Source of the DNA: Anaerolineae bacterium
GTDB lineage: Bacteria; Chloroflexota; Anaerolineae; JAAYZQ01
Assembly (NCBI GenBank): GCA_016926595.1
Contig: JAFGOG010000599.1
Coordinates: forward strand, 1 to 8,269
DNA: 8,269 bases
Reading direction: 5' to 3'
This document shows positions 6,168-8,269 of this stretch, one piece after another (the stretch's first letter is position 1; each line of letters begins with the position of its first letter). The notes beneath the pieces were generated by a model. That model did no database searches. It saw nothing but the letters and a program-made list of their open reading frames with translations, and was not told the DNA's origin. The translations under genes and the position numbers were made by a program.

Positions 6168-6259
6168 GGGGGCGATGGAACTGGGTTCCCCACGGTCTGC
6201 AAAACCGTGAGTTGGACTTGCGCTGCAAGCCAAGGTGGGTTCGATTCCCTCCGCCCTCT
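6168..6259 (+). tRNA. tRNA-Sec-like tRNA with GCA (Cys) anticodon and U73
   Basis: The 92-nt cloverleaf has: acceptor GGGGGCG (6168-6174) with CGCCCTC (6252-6258), one G-T pair; a compact D arm GGAAC/GTTCC (6177-6181, 6185-6189) closing a 3-nt loop; a 6-bp anticodon stem CACGGT/ACCGTG with loop CTGCAAA (6197-6203); a long variable arm TTGG/CCAA plus CTTGC/GCAAG (6212-6233) with one bulged A; and T loop TTCGATT (6240-6246). The small D loop, 6-bp anticodon stem and long variable arm are tRNA-Sec traits. The loop differs from the E. coli tRNA-Sec loop CTTCAAA by one base, which changes anticodon UCA to GCA (6199-6201). It would read UGC/UGU. The acceptor plus T branch has 12 positions (7/5, with a T-T mismatch at 6236/6250) rather than the 13 pairs of bacterial tRNA-Sec, and the base after the acceptor is T6259, the U73 cysteinyl-tRNA synthetase requires. 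CCA is not encoded. It is either a cysteine-accepting mimic or a recoded tRNA-Sec. selB copy 2 starts 57 nt downstream. Confidence 0.85.
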
Positions 6260-6271
6260 CTGAGAAAGCAA

Positions 6272-6312
6272 GACCCTAAAGGTTCTTGAAACCTTTTGGG
6301 GTTTGGAGGGTC
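6272..6312 (+). promoter_or_regulatory. Hairpin that can mask the selB copy 2 ribosome-binding site
   Basis: GACCCT (6272-6277) is complementary to AGGGTC (6307-6312), and the adjacent AAAGGTT (6278-6284) pairs with AACCTTT (6290-6296) around a 5-nt loop, leaving 10 nt (6297-6306) as an internal bulge. The outer strand covers most of GGAGGG (6305-6310), the ribosome-binding site 6 nt before the GTG start. No T run follows, so it is not a terminator. Regulation of translation is inferred from position only. Confidence 0.5.
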
Positions 6313-6316
6313 AACG

Positions 6317-8269
6317 GTGTACGTCGTTGGCACGGCCGGGCACGTCGATCATGGCAAATCTCGCCTGGTCAAGGCACTGACCGGGATCGATCCTGATCGC
6401 CTGCCGGAAGAAAAGGCGCGGGGCATGACCACCGATCTGGGGTTCGCCTGGCTCCGTCTGCCAGGCGGCCAGGAGATCAGCATTGTCGACGTTCCCGGCC
6501 ACGAGCGGTTCATCAAGAACATGCTCGCCGGCGTAGGCTGCATTGACGCCGTTCTCCTGGTCGTCGCCGCCAACGATGGGGTCATGCCTCAAACCAGGGA
6601 GCACCTGGCTATTCTGGACCTGCTCCAGGTGCAGAAAGGGGTGGTGGCGGTCACCAAGACGGACCTGGTAGACCGAGACTTGCTCGATCTGGCCCTTGAG
6701 GAAGTCGAGGAGCTGTTGGCCGATACCTGTCTAGCCGAGGCGCCCTTGGTCCCGATCTCGACCGTCACCGGCGAGGGCCTGGCCGATCTCGTGGCCGTCC
6801 TGGAGCAGGTACTGTCAGAGACAACGCCGCGCCCAGACCTGGAACGGCCCCGGCTGTGGATCGATCGGGCCTTCAGCGTAGCCGGGTTCGGCACTGTGGT
6901 GACGGGGACCTTGATTGATGGCGCACTTCAGGTCGGCCAGGAGGTAGAGATCCTGCCCTCTGGCGCAAAGAGCCGCATCCGCGCCCTGGAGACCCACAAA
7001 CGCCGCATCGATACGGCCCAGCCCGGTGCGCGGGTCGCCGTTAACCTGGCGAATCTGGCGGTCGCGGATCTGGAACGTGGAGACCTGCTGACCATCCCCC
7101 GCCGGATGCGGCCCACCAAGCGGCTGGACGCCCGGCTGCGCTGCCTGCCCGGTTCGCCGGAGCCGTTGAGCGACGGGGTGCCGGGACGGCTGTTCATCGG
7201 CTCGGCAGACGTCGAAGTCAAGGTCCGGCTGTTGGCCGCCGAGGCCTTGGCTCCCAGCGAGAGCGGGCTGGCCCAGCTATTCCTGGCTGCACCCATCGCG
7301 GCCGTCCGGGGCGACCGCTTTGTTTTGCGCCGCCCGGCCATCGGCGCCACGGTGGGCGGGGGCGTGGTCCTCGATCCGCATCCATTACGACATCCCCGCT
7401 TCCAACCACCCATCATCTCTTCCTTGGAAGCGATGGAGCGAGGTGATCCCCGAGAGATTCTGCGCCAGGTCCTCGGGATCAAGCCCCCCATCGAAGCGCC
7501 TTGGCTCCTGCAATGGACCGGCCTGGCGCCTATCCAGCTCGAAACGGCCATCCAGGCCCTGTCGGAGGCGGGTGAAGCGATCCCATTCGGCGTGGAAACC
7601 GGGGAACCTTTGCTCTCGACGGGGGTCTATGTGGTCTCGCGGGCCGGCTGGCAGCGGCTGTTGTCGGAAATGACCCATGTTTTGGCCGACTACCATTGCC
7701 GCTTCTCCCTGCGGCAAACCATGCCCAGGGAAGAATTCCGCAGCCGGTTGAACATGGAGCCCCGGCTCTTTCGCTGCGCCGTGGCTCAAGCGACCGCTGA
7801 GGGCCTGATCGTGGAGGAATCGGCTGGCGTGCGCCTTTCCACGCACCGGGTACAGCTCACCCCCGAGCAGGAAGCGAATGCCCGGCGGTTGTTACAGGCC
7901 CACCGGTCAAGCCCTTACGCGCCGCCAACGGGCATGCAGGCGGCCCGTGACTATGGCGTAGACGCCGAGCTGTTGCGGGCACTGGTCGAGCGGGGCGATC
8001 TGGTCAGCATTGGAGACGACGTCCTCTTCATGCCTTCGGCCTACGAGGAGATGACAAGCCGAATCGTGGCCTGGATCAAACAGAACGGCAGCATCACGGT
8101 CGGGCAGGCACGGGACATGCTGTCTACCACTCGCCGCTACGTCATGGCCTTGCTCGATTACCTGGATGCACAGCAGATCACCCGGCGGGTGGGAGATGAC
8201 CGGGTGCTGCGGCAGCGTCGAAACGGCGGGCCTGATCTCCCGCTGATGAATGGCACAATGCCAGCAACC
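6317..8269 (+). CDS. selB: SelB selenocysteine-specific elongation factor, copy 2 (canonical motifs), open at window end
   Basis: Starting at GTG 6317 behind GGAGGG, the frame stays open for 651 codons to the window end. It has the SelB architecture of copy 1 and aligns with it without net gaps: 53 of the first 60 residues are identical, and copy 1's last residue (634) matches copy 2's residue 634. Here the GTPase motifs are textbook: G8HVDHGKS15, R35GMTTDLGF, D58VPGHE63 and T113KTD116. The C-terminal winged helix ends [10 protein letters not shown]. At the position of copy 1's TAA this copy has a sense codon (CGA) and continues with at least 17 more residues, [16 protein letters not shown] among them, so the true C-terminus is outside the window. 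The tRNA-Sec-like gene lies just upstream, which makes co-expression and a functional pairing likely. On motif conservation this is the better candidate for the working SECIS-dependent factor. Confidence 0.92.
   Translation, partial: MYVVGTAGHVDHGKSRLVKALTGIDPDRLPEEKARGMTTDLGFAWLRLPGGQEISIVDVPGHERFIKNMLAGVGCIDAVLLVVAANDGVMPQTREHLAILDLLQVQKGVVAVTKTDLVDRDLLDLALEEVEELLADTCLAEAPLVPISTVTGEGLADLVAVLEQVLSETTPRPDLERPRLWIDRAFSVAGFGTVVTGTLIDGALQVGQEVEILPSGAKSRIRALETHKRRIDTAQPGARVAVNLANLAVADLERGDLLTIPRRMRPTKRLDARLRCLPGSPEPLSDGVPGRLFIGSADVEVKVRLLAAEALAPSESGLAQLFLAAPIAAVRGDRFVLRRPAIGATVGGGVVLDPHPLRHPRFQPPIISSLEAMERGDPREILRQVLGIKPPIEAPWLLQWTGLAPIQLETAIQALSEAGEAIPFGVETGEPLLSTGVYVVSRAGWQRLLSEMTHVLADYHCRFSLRQTMPREEFRSRLNMEPRLFRCAVAQATAEGLIVEESAGVRLSTHRVQLTPEQEANARRLLQAHRSSPYAPPTGMQAARDYGVDAELLRALVERGDLVSIGDDVLFMPSAYEEMTSRIVAWIKQNGSITVGQARDMLSTTRRYVMALLDYLDAQQITRRVGDDRVLRQRRNGGPDLPLMNGTMPAT

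Noticed and set aside
6158..6254. Alternative pairing GCGGAG (6158-6163) with CTCCGC (6249-6254) that would unfold the tRNA acceptor
   Set aside because: Only 6 pairs and dependent on unprocessed 5' leader. Probably chance, and the cloverleaf is much better supported.
6168..6259. Ordinary selC (tRNA-Sec, UCA) or ordinary tRNA-Cys
   Set aside because: The anticodon loop CTGCAAA gives GCA, not UCA, and the discriminator is T. A normal tRNA-Cys would have a short variable loop and a larger D loop.

Overview
This 8.3 kb, GC-rich bacterial window is a selenium-translation locus next to a decayed insertion sequence. The host cannot be named from the sequence. A GC-rich genome, a tRNA without an encoded CCA end, a GTG start and a NifS-SelD fusion suggest an environmental, possibly anaerobic lineage. 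Chloroflexota is a low-confidence guess.

Layout. (1) Positions 1-1372 hold one end of an IS1182-like element. Its minus-strand transposase has a consensus promoter, but a 109-bp MITE-like insertion flanked by CTAG repeats disrupts it. (2) A second small inverted-repeat element, also flanked by CTAG, sits at 1377-1519 directly before the first gene. (3) 1562-3466 encodes a full-length SelB-type elongation factor (copy 1). (4) 3492-5711 encodes a fusion of a NifS/IscS-like cysteine desulfurase with selenophosphate synthetase SelD. It starts 25 nt after selB copy 1 with a good ribosome-binding site, so the two probably form an operon. (5) 5835-6130 is a compact transcription unit: a near-consensus promoter (TTGACG, 17 bp, TAAAAT), a ribosome-binding site, a 48-codon frame interrupted by one UGA, a hairpin with bacterial SECIS geometry right after that UGA, a TAA, and a strong intrinsic terminator. 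(6) 6168-6259 is a 92-nt tRNA with the compact D arm and long variable arm of tRNA-Sec, but with anticodon GCA (Cys codons) and U at the discriminator position. (7) 6317 to the window end is a second SelB, colinear without net gaps with copy 1 over 634 residues.

How it may work. The desulfurase domain could mobilise selenium from selenocysteine (or sulfur from cysteine) and pass it to the SelD domain, which makes selenophosphate for Sec-tRNA synthesis. SelB would deliver the charged tRNA at a SECIS. The unusual part is the combination: two SelB paralogues of which copy 1 has altered GTPase switch residues, a tRNA-Sec-shaped tRNA that reads UGC/UGU and carries a cysteine identity base, and a tiny UGA/SECIS gene between them. 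No selA and no UCA-anticodon tRNA-Sec are visible here. If present, they lie elsewhere. The locus could be a recoding variant (Sec at Cys codons), a second channel that delivers Cys through SelB, or a canonical Sec system with a derived tRNA and a SECIS-controlled leader. The sequence alone does not decide among these.
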